Assembly (NCBI GenBank): GCA_024683035.1
Contig: JAIKYQ010000086.1
Location: 1 to 38,260, forward strand
Direction: 5' to 3'
Origin: Eubacterium sp.
GTDB lineage: Bacteria > Bacillota > Clostridia > Lachnospirales > Lachnospiraceae
Length of the DNA stretch: 38,260 nucleotides
Positions 31,963 through 38,260 of this stretch are shown piece after piece. The position numbers were made by a program, and so were the translations under genes. The notes beneath the pieces were generated by a model that made no database searches, was not told the origin of the DNA, and saw only the letters and a program-made list of their open reading frames with translations. Each line of letters opens with the position of its first letter. Position 1 is the first letter of the stretch.

Positions 31963-32724
31963 ATGAAAAGATTAACAGCAATGGTACTTGGTGCCGCTCT
32001 GACGGCTGCGACGGTCTTCGGTTCTGTTGTGCTGGCAGGCGCAGAAGAAGCAAAAGTGTATAAAGTCGCGATCGACCAGGCATTTGCTCCGTTCTCGATC
32101 CTGCAGGACGACGGCTCCTACATCGGCATCGATCTGGATATCATCCAGGCGATCGCGGATGCGGAAGGTTTTGAAGTGGAGATCATGCCGATGGATTTCT
32201 CGGCGATCATCCCGTCTCTGGCCAGCGGCACGATCGATGCCGGCATGGGCTGCATGACGATCACCGATGAACGGAAAGAAACCGTGGATTTCTCGGATCC
32301 GTATTATGAAGACGGACAGGCGCTGGTCACCCGCGAGGACGACACGATCGCAAGCCTGGAAGACCTGAAGGGCAGAAAACTGGCGATCAAGCTGGGAACC
32401 ATGGGTGCCCAGTGGGGAGAAGATCACGCAGAGGAATACGGTTTCGAAGTGGTCACGCTGGAGGATTCTGCTTCGATCGCTCTGGCCGTGGAAAACGGGC
32501 AGGCCGATGCGATGATCGATGACTATCCGGTTGTCAGCTACAAGATCAAGATCGGTGAAATGGAAGGCATGAAGGTCGCCGTGGAAACGATCGACGAAGT
32601 CGGCGATATCGGCATCTCCGTCAAGAAGGGCGAGAATCAGGAGCTGCTGCAGATGATCAACGACGGGCTGGCAAAGATCAAAGAAGACGGCACGTACGAA
32701 GAGATCCTGGCAAACTATGAATAA
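31963..32724 (+). CDS. Amino-acid ABC transporter substrate-binding protein
   Basis: A 253-residue periplasmic-binding-protein family 3 member (SBP_bac_3): DQAFAPFSIL, GIDLDIIQAIAD, FSAIIPSLASGTIDAGMGCMTITDERK, VDFSDPYY, GQADAMIDDYP. It should capture a polar amino acid for the permease and ATPase encoded downstream. The signal peptide ends VLAGAEEA and has no lipobox cysteine, unusual for a Gram-positive binding protein. It may therefore be secreted or stay attached in another way. I start at ATG 31963, with GGAAGGAG upstream. Two stem-loops follow it before the permease gene. Confidence 0.92.
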   Translation: MKRLTAMVLGAALTAATVFGSVVLAGAEEAKVYKVAIDQAFAPFSILQDDGSYIGIDLDIIQAIADAEGFEVEIMPMDFSAIIPSLASGTIDAGMGCMTITDERKETVDFSDPYYEDGQALVTREDDTIASLEDLKGRKLAIKLGTMGAQWGEDHAEEYGFEVVTLEDSASIALAVENGQADAMIDDYPVVSYKIKIGEMEGMKVAVETIDEVGDIGISVKKGENQELLQMINDGLAKIKEDGTYEEILANYE

Positions 32725-32741
32725 TACCGGTGCGCCGGCAC

Positions 32742-32775
32742 AGAAACCGCGCTGATGTATCAGCAGGCGGTTTCT
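32742..32775 (+). terminator. Stem-loop after the binding-protein gene (partial terminator/processing site)
   Basis: AGAAACCGC (32742-32750) pairs with 32767-32775, and an inner GCTGAT/ATCAGC stem lies at 32751-32764. The T-tract is poor, so it probably stabilises the upstream mRNA or attenuates read-through. Confidence 0.6.
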
Positions 32776-32797
32776 CCTGATGAACTTTACGAACATC

Positions 32798-32831
32798 ATT
32801 CAGCGGCATCCGTAACGGACTGCCGCTGAAT
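32798..32831 (+). other. Second stem-loop in the ABC operon
   Basis: A perfect 11-bp stem (32798-32808 paired with 32821-32831), with an inner TCCG/CGGA pairing and no T-tract. It lies 79 bp before the permease start. Confidence 0.65.
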
Positions 32832-32909
32832 ATTTGAAACAGAAATCCCGCTTATGCGGATCGGCCGGCCGCCGCTCTATTTGCGGAAGCTGCCGGCAGG
32901 GGACAGGAT

Positions 32910-33563
32910 ATGGCTGAATATTTTAGTATGTTTGGACAGTATCTCCCGCTTCTTCTGGGAGGACTGAGGTTAACGATCCTGATCGCGATCTTCGGTATCA
33001 TTATCGCGGTCGTTCTCGGCGTGGTTGTCTGCATCATGCAGCTGTGCCATATCGGGATCCTGAACAAAATAGCAACGCTGTATATCACGATCATCCGCGG
33101 CATGCCGCTGATGATCCTGGCGCTGTTCTTGTATTTCGGCGTGATCAAGAATGCGCTGCCGCTGGTGGCATCCGCCTCTTTGATCCTGGGACTGAATGCC
33201 AGTGCCTATCTGGCGGAGATCTTCCGCGGCGGCATCCAGGCGATCGACGAAGGACAGATCGAAGCCGCCCGTTCGCTGGGACTTTCCAGCGCCAAGACCA
33301 TGCGGCTGGTCGTTTTTCCGCAGGCCATCAAGATCATGATCCCGTCCCTGATGAATCAGTTTATCACCTCGCTGAAAGATACGGCTATATTGTCCGCCAT
33401 ATCGGTCAACGAACTGACCATGACGTCAAAAACGATCATCGCCCGTAACTTCAAAGCCTTTGAAGTGTATTCGTATGCGGCGATCATGTACATCATCCTG
33501 ATCACGGTTCTGACGATCATTTCCAAGAAGGTCGAAAAGAAGCTGGCCTATGACCGGCGGTAA
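32910..33563 (+). CDS. Amino-acid ABC transporter permease
   Basis: A 217-residue permease of the HisM/GlnP type with about five transmembrane helices. The family's EAA loop is visible in GGIQAIDEGQIEAARSLGLSSAKTMRLVVFPQA (read in two parts: the EAARSLG core at about residues 117-123, then VVFPQAIKIMIPS). IRGMPLMILALFLYFG is also typical. It is presumably a homodimer in the membrane with the ATPase below. It has a moderate GGACAGGAT ribosome binding site. It is co-transcribed with the binding protein and ATPase. Confidence 0.93.
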   Translation: MAEYFSMFGQYLPLLLGGLRLTILIAIFGIIIAVVLGVVVCIMQLCHIGILNKIATLYITIIRGMPLMILALFLYFGVIKNALPLVASASLILGLNASAYLAEIFRGGIQAIDEGQIEAARSLGLSSAKTMRLVVFPQAIKIMIPSLMNQFITSLKDTAILSAISVNELTMTSKTIIARNFKAFEVYSYAAIMYIILITVLTIISKKVEKKLAYDRR

Positions 33564-33584
33564 AGGCGGAGGAGGTCCGCAGGA

Positions 33585-34346
33585 ATGGCAGAAATCATCA
33601 AGGTTTCCAATTTAAAAAAGCAGTTTGGCGATCTGGAGGTCCTGACGGATATTTCGTTTTCGGTAGAAGAAGGCGAAGTCATCTGCATCATCGGCCCTTC
33701 CGGTTCCGGCAAATCCACGCTGCTGCGCTGTCTGAACCGCCTGGAGGAATACCAGGGCGGCAAGATCGAAGTGCTGGGGCATGACGTGGCGCATGTACCG
33801 GATATCAATGTATTCCGGGAAGACATCGGCATGGTGTTCCAGAGCTTCAACCTGTTTCCGAACTATACGGTCCTCCGGAATGTAACGCTCGCGCCGGTGG
33901 CACTGGGCATGATGAACAAAGAGGAAGCCCAGAAAAAAGCGGAAGAGCTGCTGGAGATGGTCGGCCTCTCCGATAAACGGGACGTATATCCGGTCACCCT
34001 TTCCGGCGGGCAGAAACAGCGTGTAGCTATCGCCCGCGGTCTGGCGATGAACCCCAAGATCATGCTGTTTGATGAGCCGACATCGGCTCTGGATCCGGAA
34101 ATGGTCGATGAAGTGCTGGATGTAATCCGCAGACTGGCGGCAGAAGGCATGACGATGGTCGTTGTGACACACGAAATGGCTTTTGCACGTGACGTAGCCG
34201 ACCGGGTCATCTTTATGGAAGGCGGCTATATCGTGGAAGAAGATACGCCGGCCAGGATGTTCGCCCATCCGAAAACAGAGCGCTGCGCGAAATTCCTGTC
34301 CTCTGTCCTGCCGGAAGCACCGGTGGCACTGGAGGCAGAGGAATAA
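33585..34346 (+). CDS. Amino-acid ABC transporter ATP-binding protein (GlnQ-type)
   Basis: A 253-residue ABC ATPase that energises the amino-acid importer. Walker [11 protein letters not shown]-loop [10 protein letters not shown], signature LSGGQKQR, Walker [15 protein letters not shown] and the switch H in VVTHEM are all intact. It belongs to the polar-amino-acid uptake group by these motifs and by context. It starts 21 bp after the permease and is followed by a strong terminator. Confidence 0.95.
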   Translation: MAEIIKVSNLKKQFGDLEVLTDISFSVEEGEVICIIGPSGSGKSTLLRCLNRLEEYQGGKIEVLGHDVAHVPDINVFREDIGMVFQSFNLFPNYTVLRNVTLAPVALGMMNKEEAQKKAEELLEMVGLSDKRDVYPVTLSGGQKQRVAIARGLAMNPKIMLFDEPTSALDPEMVDEVLDVIRRLAAEGMTMVVVTHEMAFARDVADRVIFMEGGYIVEEDTPARMFAHPKTERCAKFLSSVLPEAPVALEAEE

Positions 34347-34393
34347 CACCGCTTCGCGATAAGGGGTAACCGGCAAGGTATAAAGCATGTTAT

Positions 34394-34422
34394 AATCGGG
34401 AAGGGAAACTTCCCGATTTTTT
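34394..34422 (+). terminator. Rho-independent terminator of the ABC transporter operon
   Basis: A 10-bp perfect stem (34394-34403 paired with 34409-34418, loop GGAAA) with T6 at 34417-34422. Confidence 0.9.
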
Positions 34423-34468
34423 CAGATATAAAGACTGTCTCGATAACAGGACAGGGAGAGGAAATACT

Positions 34469-34708
34469 ATGCGTCTGGATAAATATTTGAAGATTTCTCG
34501 ATTGATCAAAAGAAGGACCGTGGCAAATGAAGCCTGTGATGCCGGCCGTGTGCTGCTGAACGGGAAGACGGCGCGGGCTTCTGCGTCCGTAAAAGTCGGG
34601 GATATCATAGAGATCCAGTTCGGCACCCGCACCGTAAAGGTGGAGGTGCTGGATGTACAGGAAACGGTCCGGAAAGAAGGAGCACAAGAGCTGTTCCGGT
34701 ATTTGTGA
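34469..34708 (+). CDS. rqcP: RqcP, S4-domain ribosome quality control factor
   Basis: A 79-residue S4 RNA-binding domain protein (MRLDKYLKISRLIKRRTVANEAC, GRVLLNGKTARAS, VKVGDIIEI). It corresponds to B. subtilis YabO/RqcP, which works with RqcH to add alanine tails to stalled nascent chains on 50S subunits. The AGGGAGAGGA ribosome binding site is strong. The divIC-like gene follows after 25 bp. In B. subtilis the sporulation genes yabP and yabQ lie between these two; here they are absent. Confidence 0.92.
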   Translation: MRLDKYLKISRLIKRRTVANEACDAGRVLLNGKTARASASVKVGDIIEIQFGTRTVKVEVLDVQETVRKEGAQELFRYL

Positions 34709-34733
34709 AAACGGCCAGAAGACGAGGGGATAT

Positions 34734-35024
34734 ATGCGTCGAAGCAGGAAAAACCGAAGGATGATCCTGATCCTGATCATTTTTGTGGGCCTTTTAATGT
34801 GCATAACTGTGGCGGCCGGTCACCGGCAGCAGGTAAAACTGCGTGCCGGCGAGGAACGCATTCGCAGCCTGCAGCAGGAAATGGAACAGGAACAGGCCCG
34901 TACGGAGGAGATCCGCGAATTAAAAGAATACGTACAGAGTGATGAGTACATCGAGCAGATCGCCAAGGACAAGCTGGGTCTGATCAGCGATGACGATATC
35001 ATTTTCAAAGAGTCCGGGAGATAA
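34734..35024 (+). CDS. Septum formation initiator (DivIC/FtsB-like)
   Basis: A 96-residue bitopic membrane protein: short basic N-terminus (RRSRKNRR), one membrane helix (MILILIIFVGLLMCITVAA), then an extracellular coiled coil (EERIRSLQQEMEQEQARTEEIRELK) and the family's C-terminal YIEQIAKDKLGLISDDD. It should take part in the FtsL-DivIC-DivIB divisome subcomplex. I start at ATG 34734 with GAGGGGA upstream. It follows rqcP directly, matching the conserved rqcP...divIC neighbourhood. Confidence 0.9.
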   Translation: MRRSRKNRRMILILIIFVGLLMCITVAAGHRQQVKLRAGEERIRSLQQEMEQEQARTEEIRELKEYVQSDEYIEQIAKDKLGLISDDDIIFKESGR

Positions 35025-35060
35025 GGATTTTACGGAAGCAGAAAGAGGACAGGAGAAATC

Positions 35061-36002
35061 ATGCAGGGACTGGCACTGGCGAAAGCCTATTACGAGACAT
35101 ACGGAGAACCGATGCTGCGGGAGCAGTTTCCGGAGCTGCTGCCTTATCTGGCGGTCGGTCTGACCGGCAGCGGATCGGAATGCTTTGGCTATGATGATGA
35201 GGTTTCACAGGATCATGATTTCGAACCGGGTTTCTGTCTGTTTCTGCCGGGCGAGGAAACCGTGGACCGGCGGACGGCGTTTCAGCTGGAGAGGGCATAC
35301 GCGAAGCTTCCGAAAGAATTCAGAGGTTTTTCCCGGCCGCTGCTGCAGCCGGTAGGCGGTGCCCGGCGGGGCGTGCTGCGGACAGAGGACTTTTTCCGGG
35401 AAAAGACAGGCACGGCGGACGGAGATCTGACAGCGGAACAGTGGCTGTCCGTACCCTCCTATATGCTGGCAGAAGCAGTCAACGGCGAGATCTGGGCAGA
35501 TGCATACGGGGAAGTAACCCGGGTCCGGGAAAAACTGGCGGCGTATCCGGAAGATATCCGCAGGAAAAAGCTGGCAGGACAGCTGCTGCTGATGGCACAG
35601 TCCGGCCAGTACAATTACCTGCGCTGTATCCGGCACCAGGAAGCAGCAGCGGCACAGCTGGCTGTGGCGGAATTTGTAAAAAGCACCATGGAAGCCGTTT
35701 TCCTTTTGAATAAAGCCTATATGCCTTATTACAAATGGAGCTTCCGGGCGATGCGCGCTTTGCCGAAGCTGGCATTGGAAGCGGAACTGCTGGAATACCT
35801 GCTGACAACGGACAACGAGCCGGCGACGGCAGAAGAAAAATACGATGTGATCGAAGGGATGGCCGCGGATGTGATCGAGGAACTGCAGGAGCAGGAGCTG
35901 ACCGAAGCGATCTGCGGAGATCTGGAGAAACATGCCTATTCCGTCAATGACAGAGTGGAAGATGCCGGGCTGCGGAATCTGCATATCCTGGCAGGGGTAT
36001 GA
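35061..36002 (+). CDS. DUF4037 domain protein, nucleotidyltransferase-like
   Basis: A 313-residue protein with an N-terminal nucleotidyltransferase-like motif: LTGSGSECFGYDDEVSQDHD, a G-S pair followed by spaced acidic residues that could bind metal. A helical C-terminal DUF4037 region follows (NYLRCIRHQE, VEFVKS-like AEFVKSTMEAVFLLNKAYMP). A good AGGAG ribosome binding site precedes the ATG. The substrate is unknown, and no toxin/antitoxin partner is visible. It lies between divIC and nrdG with short gaps, so it may be in the same transcript. Confidence 0.82.
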   Translation: MQGLALAKAYYETYGEPMLREQFPELLPYLAVGLTGSGSECFGYDDEVSQDHDFEPGFCLFLPGEETVDRRTAFQLERAYAKLPKEFRGFSRPLLQPVGGARRGVLRTEDFFREKTGTADGDLTAEQWLSVPSYMLAEAVNGEIWADAYGEVTRVREKLAAYPEDIRRKKLAGQLLLMAQSGQYNYLRCIRHQEAAAAQLAVAEFVKSTMEAVFLLNKAYMPYYKWSFRAMRALPKLALEAELLEYLLTTDNEPATAEEKYDVIEGMAADVIEELQEQELTEAICGDLEKHAYSVNDRVEDAGLRNLHILAGV

Positions 36003-36091
36003 ATACGTGGCAAAGCGTTTCCGCCATGCTTTGGCCGACGAGAAATACCGTAATATCGGATTGTCAAAGAAAGATAAAAAAGGAAGTACAG

Positions 36092-36841
36092 ATGAAACTG
36101 CATGGTTTGCAAAAAATGACACTGCTGGATTTCCCCGGCCATGTTGCCTGCACGGTCTTTCTGGGCGGGTGTGATTTCCGATGCCCGTTCTGTCACAATT
36201 ACGAGCTGGCTGACGGCACGGCGAAACCGGTCATGGAAGAAGAGGAGTTCTTTGCTTTTCTGGAAAAAAGAAACGGGCTGCTGGACGGTGTAGCCATCAC
36301 GGGGGGAGAACCCTGCCTGCAAAAAGAACTGCCGGCATTTCTGCAAAAAATCAAGAGCCGGGGTTTTCTGACAAAGCTGGATACCAACGGGACCCATCCG
36401 CAGCTTCTGCGGCAGATCCTGGAAGAAGGGCTGGCCGACTATGTGGCCATGGATATCAAGAACAGTCCGGCCCGCTATGCAGAGACAGCAGGACTGCGGT
36501 TTGCGGAAAGCATGGCAGAACCATCTGATCGGGTATTGGATCAGAAAACAGCTAAAGAGCAGGAGGTCCTGGCAGCGGTGCGGGAAAGCGTTGCTTTGCT
36601 GCTGCAGGGAAAGGCGGCCTACGAGTTCCGCACAACCGTTGTGAAAGAGTTCCATACGGAAGCGGATTTTGAAGAGATCGGCCGCTGGATCGCCGGGGCA
36701 CAGGCCTACTATCTGCAGTGTTTTACAGACCGGGATTCGGTTCCGTACGGAAATCTGCATGCCCCGTCCGTTGAAGAACTGGAAGAGTACCGCCGTATCG
36801 TATCTCAATACGTCAACAACGTAGAGCTTCGCGGAGTCTGA
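36092..36841 (+). CDS. nrdG: Anaerobic ribonucleotide reductase-activating protein (radical SAM)
   Basis: A 249-residue radical SAM activase (NrdG2/TIGR02495-like). The cluster motif C27xxxC31xxC34 is in GGCDFRCPFCHN, and the SAM-binding GGE is in ITGGEPCLQ. It would install the glycyl radical on the class III reductase NrdD encoded next. I start at ATG 36092, with AAGGAAG upstream; the frame is open back to 35999, but that stretch overlaps the previous gene and is not family-like. It is longer than classical NrdG (about 155 residues), as expected for this subgroup. Confidence 0.9.
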   Translation: MKLHGLQKMTLLDFPGHVACTVFLGGCDFRCPFCHNYELADGTAKPVMEEEEFFAFLEKRNGLLDGVAITGGEPCLQKELPAFLQKIKSRGFLTKLDTNGTHPQLLRQILEEGLADYVAMDIKNSPARYAETAGLRFAESMAEPSDRVLDQKTAKEQEVLAAVRESVALLLQGKAAYEFRTTVVKEFHTEADFEEIGRWIAGAQAYYLQCFTDRDSVPYGNLHAPSVEELEEYRRIVSQYVNNVELRGV

Positions 36842-37151
36842 TTTCAGCGTTACGGACGGCACGGCTCCTTGTCTGACGAGTTGCCAAAGGGACAGAGAAT
36901 TCTGAAAATGAATCTGAAATTACAGCAGAGTCTAACAGTTAAAAGAGTCTAAAAGCACAAGATATTGTTTTTTGCCAAAACCGCCGCACAAGATATTGAC
37001 ATCTCTTTCCTCTGCGTGGTACATTAGGTTTGCACATCACGGGACTGCCTGAACGGCAGTCACATGTATGTCCGGGAAGTCTTACGGGCAGGGAAACAGT
37101 CCGGGCGCTCCCCGAAAGCAAGTTACCGTCAAATGAGGAGGGGGTTCAGTA
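36842..37151 (+). promoter_or_regulatory. nrdD control region and leader
   Basis: 310 bp without a gene. From left to right it holds no clear terminator for nrdG, then two NrdR boxes (36955-36967 and 36986-36998). The promoter follows: TTGACA (36996-37001) with TACATT (37020-37025) at an 18-bp spacing. A leader of about 120 nt comes next. It begins with a stable hairpin (37043-37049 paired with 37055-37061) and ends in GAGGAGGGGG before ATG 37152. Confidence 0.75.
36955..36998 (+). promoter_or_regulatory. Paired NrdR boxes
   Basis: GCACAAGATATTG occurs twice, at 36955-36967 and 36986-36998, exactly 31 bp (three helical turns) apart. This is the known arrangement of NrdR repressor boxes at ribonucleotide reductase promoters. 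The second box overlaps the -35 TTGACA. Confidence 0.85.
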
Positions 37152-38260
37152 ATGTATCGGGTTATTAAGAGAGATGGCAAAGTCGTGGACTTTGCGATCG
37201 ATAAGATCAGCGACGCCATAACCAAGGCTTTTGTGGCCATTGATAAGCAGTATCATCCCAGCGTGATCGAGCTGATCGCGCTGCATGTCACATCTGATTT
37301 CGAAAACAAGATCCAGGATGAAAAAGTCAGTGTGGAAGATATCCAGGACAGCGTGGAAAAAGTGCTGTCCGAGTCCGGCTATGCCGATGTGGCAAAAGCC
37401 TATATCCTGTACCGCCGGCAGCGTGAAAAAGTCCGGAATATCAACTCCACCCTTCTGAACTATAAAGAGCTTGTCAACAACTATCTGAAGATCAACGACT
37501 GGCGCGTGAAGGAAAACTCCACGGTCACCTATTCCGTCGGCGGCCTGATCCTGTCCAATTCCGGCGCGATCACAGCCAACTACTGGCTGTCGGAGGTCTA
37601 TGATGATGATATTGCCGAAGCGCACCGCAGCGCCGCGATCCATCTGCATGACCTGTCCATGCTGACCGGCTACTGCGCCGGCTGGAGCCTGAAGCAGCTG
37701 ATCCAGGAAGGGCTGGGCGGTGTGCCGGGCAAGATCACTTCTTCGCCGGCCAATCATCTGTCCACGCTCTGCAACCAGATGGTCAATTTCCTGGGGATCA
37801 TGCAGAACGAATGGGCCGGTGCGCAGGCATTCTCTTCGTTTGATACCTATCTGGCGCCGTTCGTCAAAGTGGACAATCTGAGCCAGAAGGAAGTCAAGCA
37901 GTGTGTGCAGTCGTTCGTCTACGGCGTCAACACGCCGAGCCGCTGGGGCACACAGGCGCCGTTCTCCAATATCACGCTGGACTGGACCGTCCCGAACGAT
38001 CTGAAAAATCTGCCGGCCATCATCGGCGGCAGGGAGATGGATTTCACGTACGGTGACTGCCAGAAGGAAATGGATATGGTTAACAAGGCCTTCATTGAGA
38101 TCATGATCGAAGGCGATGCCAACGGCCGCGGCTTCCAGTATCCGATCCCGACCTATTCCATTACCCGTGACTTCAACTGGGAAGAGACGGAGAACAACAA
38201 GCTGCTGTTCGAAATGACGGCCAAATACGGCACACCGTATTTCTCCAACTATATCAATTC
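37152..38260 (+). CDS. nrdD: Anaerobic (class III) ribonucleoside-triphosphate reductase, partial
   Basis: The first 369 codons of NrdD, running off the right edge. An N-terminal ATP-cone domain (residues about 1-92: YRVIKRDGKVVDFAIDKI, SEVYDD further on) provides allosteric control. The reductase core follows (IHLHDLSMLTGYCAGWSLKQL, SSPANHLSTLCNQMVNFLGIMQNEWAGAQAFSSFDT read in parts, TPSRWGTQAPFSNITLDW, FQYPIPTYSI). The glycyl-radical C-terminus lies outside the window. It makes dNTPs without oxygen and is activated by the upstream NrdG. The start ATG is 9 bases after GAGGAGGGGG. NrdR boxes upstream imply repression when dNTPs are plentiful. Confidence 0.95.
   Translation, partial: MYRVIKRDGKVVDFAIDKISDAITKAFVAIDKQYHPSVIELIALHVTSDFENKIQDEKVSVEDIQDSVEKVLSESGYADVAKAYILYRRQREKVRNINSTLLNYKELVNNYLKINDWRVKENSTVTYSVGGLILSNSGAITANYWLSEVYDDDIAEAHRSAAIHLHDLSMLTGYCAGWSLKQLIQEGLGGVPGKITSSPANHLSTLCNQMVNFLGIMQNEWAGAQAFSSFDTYLAPFVKVDNLSQKEVKQCVQSFVYGVNTPSRWGTQAPFSNITLDWTVPNDLKNLPAIIGGREMDFTYGDCQKEMDMVNKAFIEIMIEGDANGRGFQYPIPTYSITRDFNWEETENNKLLFEMTAKYGTPYFSNYIN

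Noticed and set aside
34391-34396. TATAAT that could be a -10 for rqcP
   Set aside because: It lies at the foot of the ABC-operon terminator and would start transcription inside the hairpin; no matching -35 was seen.
37033-37151. nrdD leader as a cobalamin or glycine riboswitch
   Set aside because: The conserved core boxes of those riboswitches are not present, and class III reductase does not need cobalamin.

Overview
The window looks like chromosome from an anaerobic, low-to-moderate-GC Gram-positive bacterium of the Clostridia, most likely Lachnospiraceae-like (inference). Pointers are AsrABC sulfite reductase, class III ribonucleotide reductase with its activase, MurT, RqcP-DivIC, a MocR/PdxR-type regulator beside an ECF S component, DUF4037, and strong AGGAGG-type ribosome binding sites throughout. 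No rRNA, tRNA, CRISPR array, IS element or prophage is visible.

Region 1 (1-10.7 kb) is the most distinctive part. A seven-gene minus-strand operon (8075 down to 400) runs: molybdopterin nitrate-reductase-like enzyme, four-cluster ferredoxin, FAD/NAD(P)H oxidoreductase, TDT-family anion transporter, asrA, asrB, asrC. It is read away from a Crp/Fnr regulator gene. The shared intergenic region holds a perfect TGTTGC-N4-GCAACA palindrome, centred about 41 bp before the predicted operon start. A second Crp/Fnr gene, an HcpR-like paralogue, lies 1 kb further on. It is divergent from an Fe-S protein gene and has its own palindrome (ATGTGGT-N4-ACCACAT) at -41.5. Together they suggest a nitrogen-oxide/sulfite reduction module in which the siroheme AsrABC complex may finish nitrate reduction, or be co-induced with it. 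Two gene remnants (MATE pump, GyrI-like domain) lie at its edges.

Region 2 (10.7-24.7 kb) is mixed housekeeping and accessory metabolism: an alpha/beta hydrolase; an AraC regulator divergent from an old-yellow-enzyme flavoprotein, with a 21-bp direct repeat between them; a five-gene run (GNAT, HdeD-like membrane protein, patatin, HD hydrolase, acylphosphatase); YwlG; an ECF S component divergent from a truncated PdxR-like regulator that has lost its PLP lysine; a small acidic protein; YbaK; a LOG-family enzyme; an orphan murT; a repeat-containing lipoprotein; and a nitroreductase.

Region 3 (24.7-30.0 kb) is a signalling locus in decay or carrying sequencing errors. It has a dCache-histidine kinase-REC hybrid gene with two compensating frameshifts, a GGDEF remnant, a REC-GGDEF-EAL gene with a broken start and a lost C-terminus, and an intact HPt phosphotransfer protein.

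Region 4 (30.1-38.3 kb) holds a membrane-anchored repeat protein; an amino-acid ABC transporter operon (binding protein, permease, ATPase) with two stem-loops after the first gene; rqcP and a divIC-like gene; a DUF4037 protein; nrdG; and the start of nrdD. The nrdD gene runs off the right edge and is preceded by a textbook pair of NrdR boxes over a TTGACA promoter.
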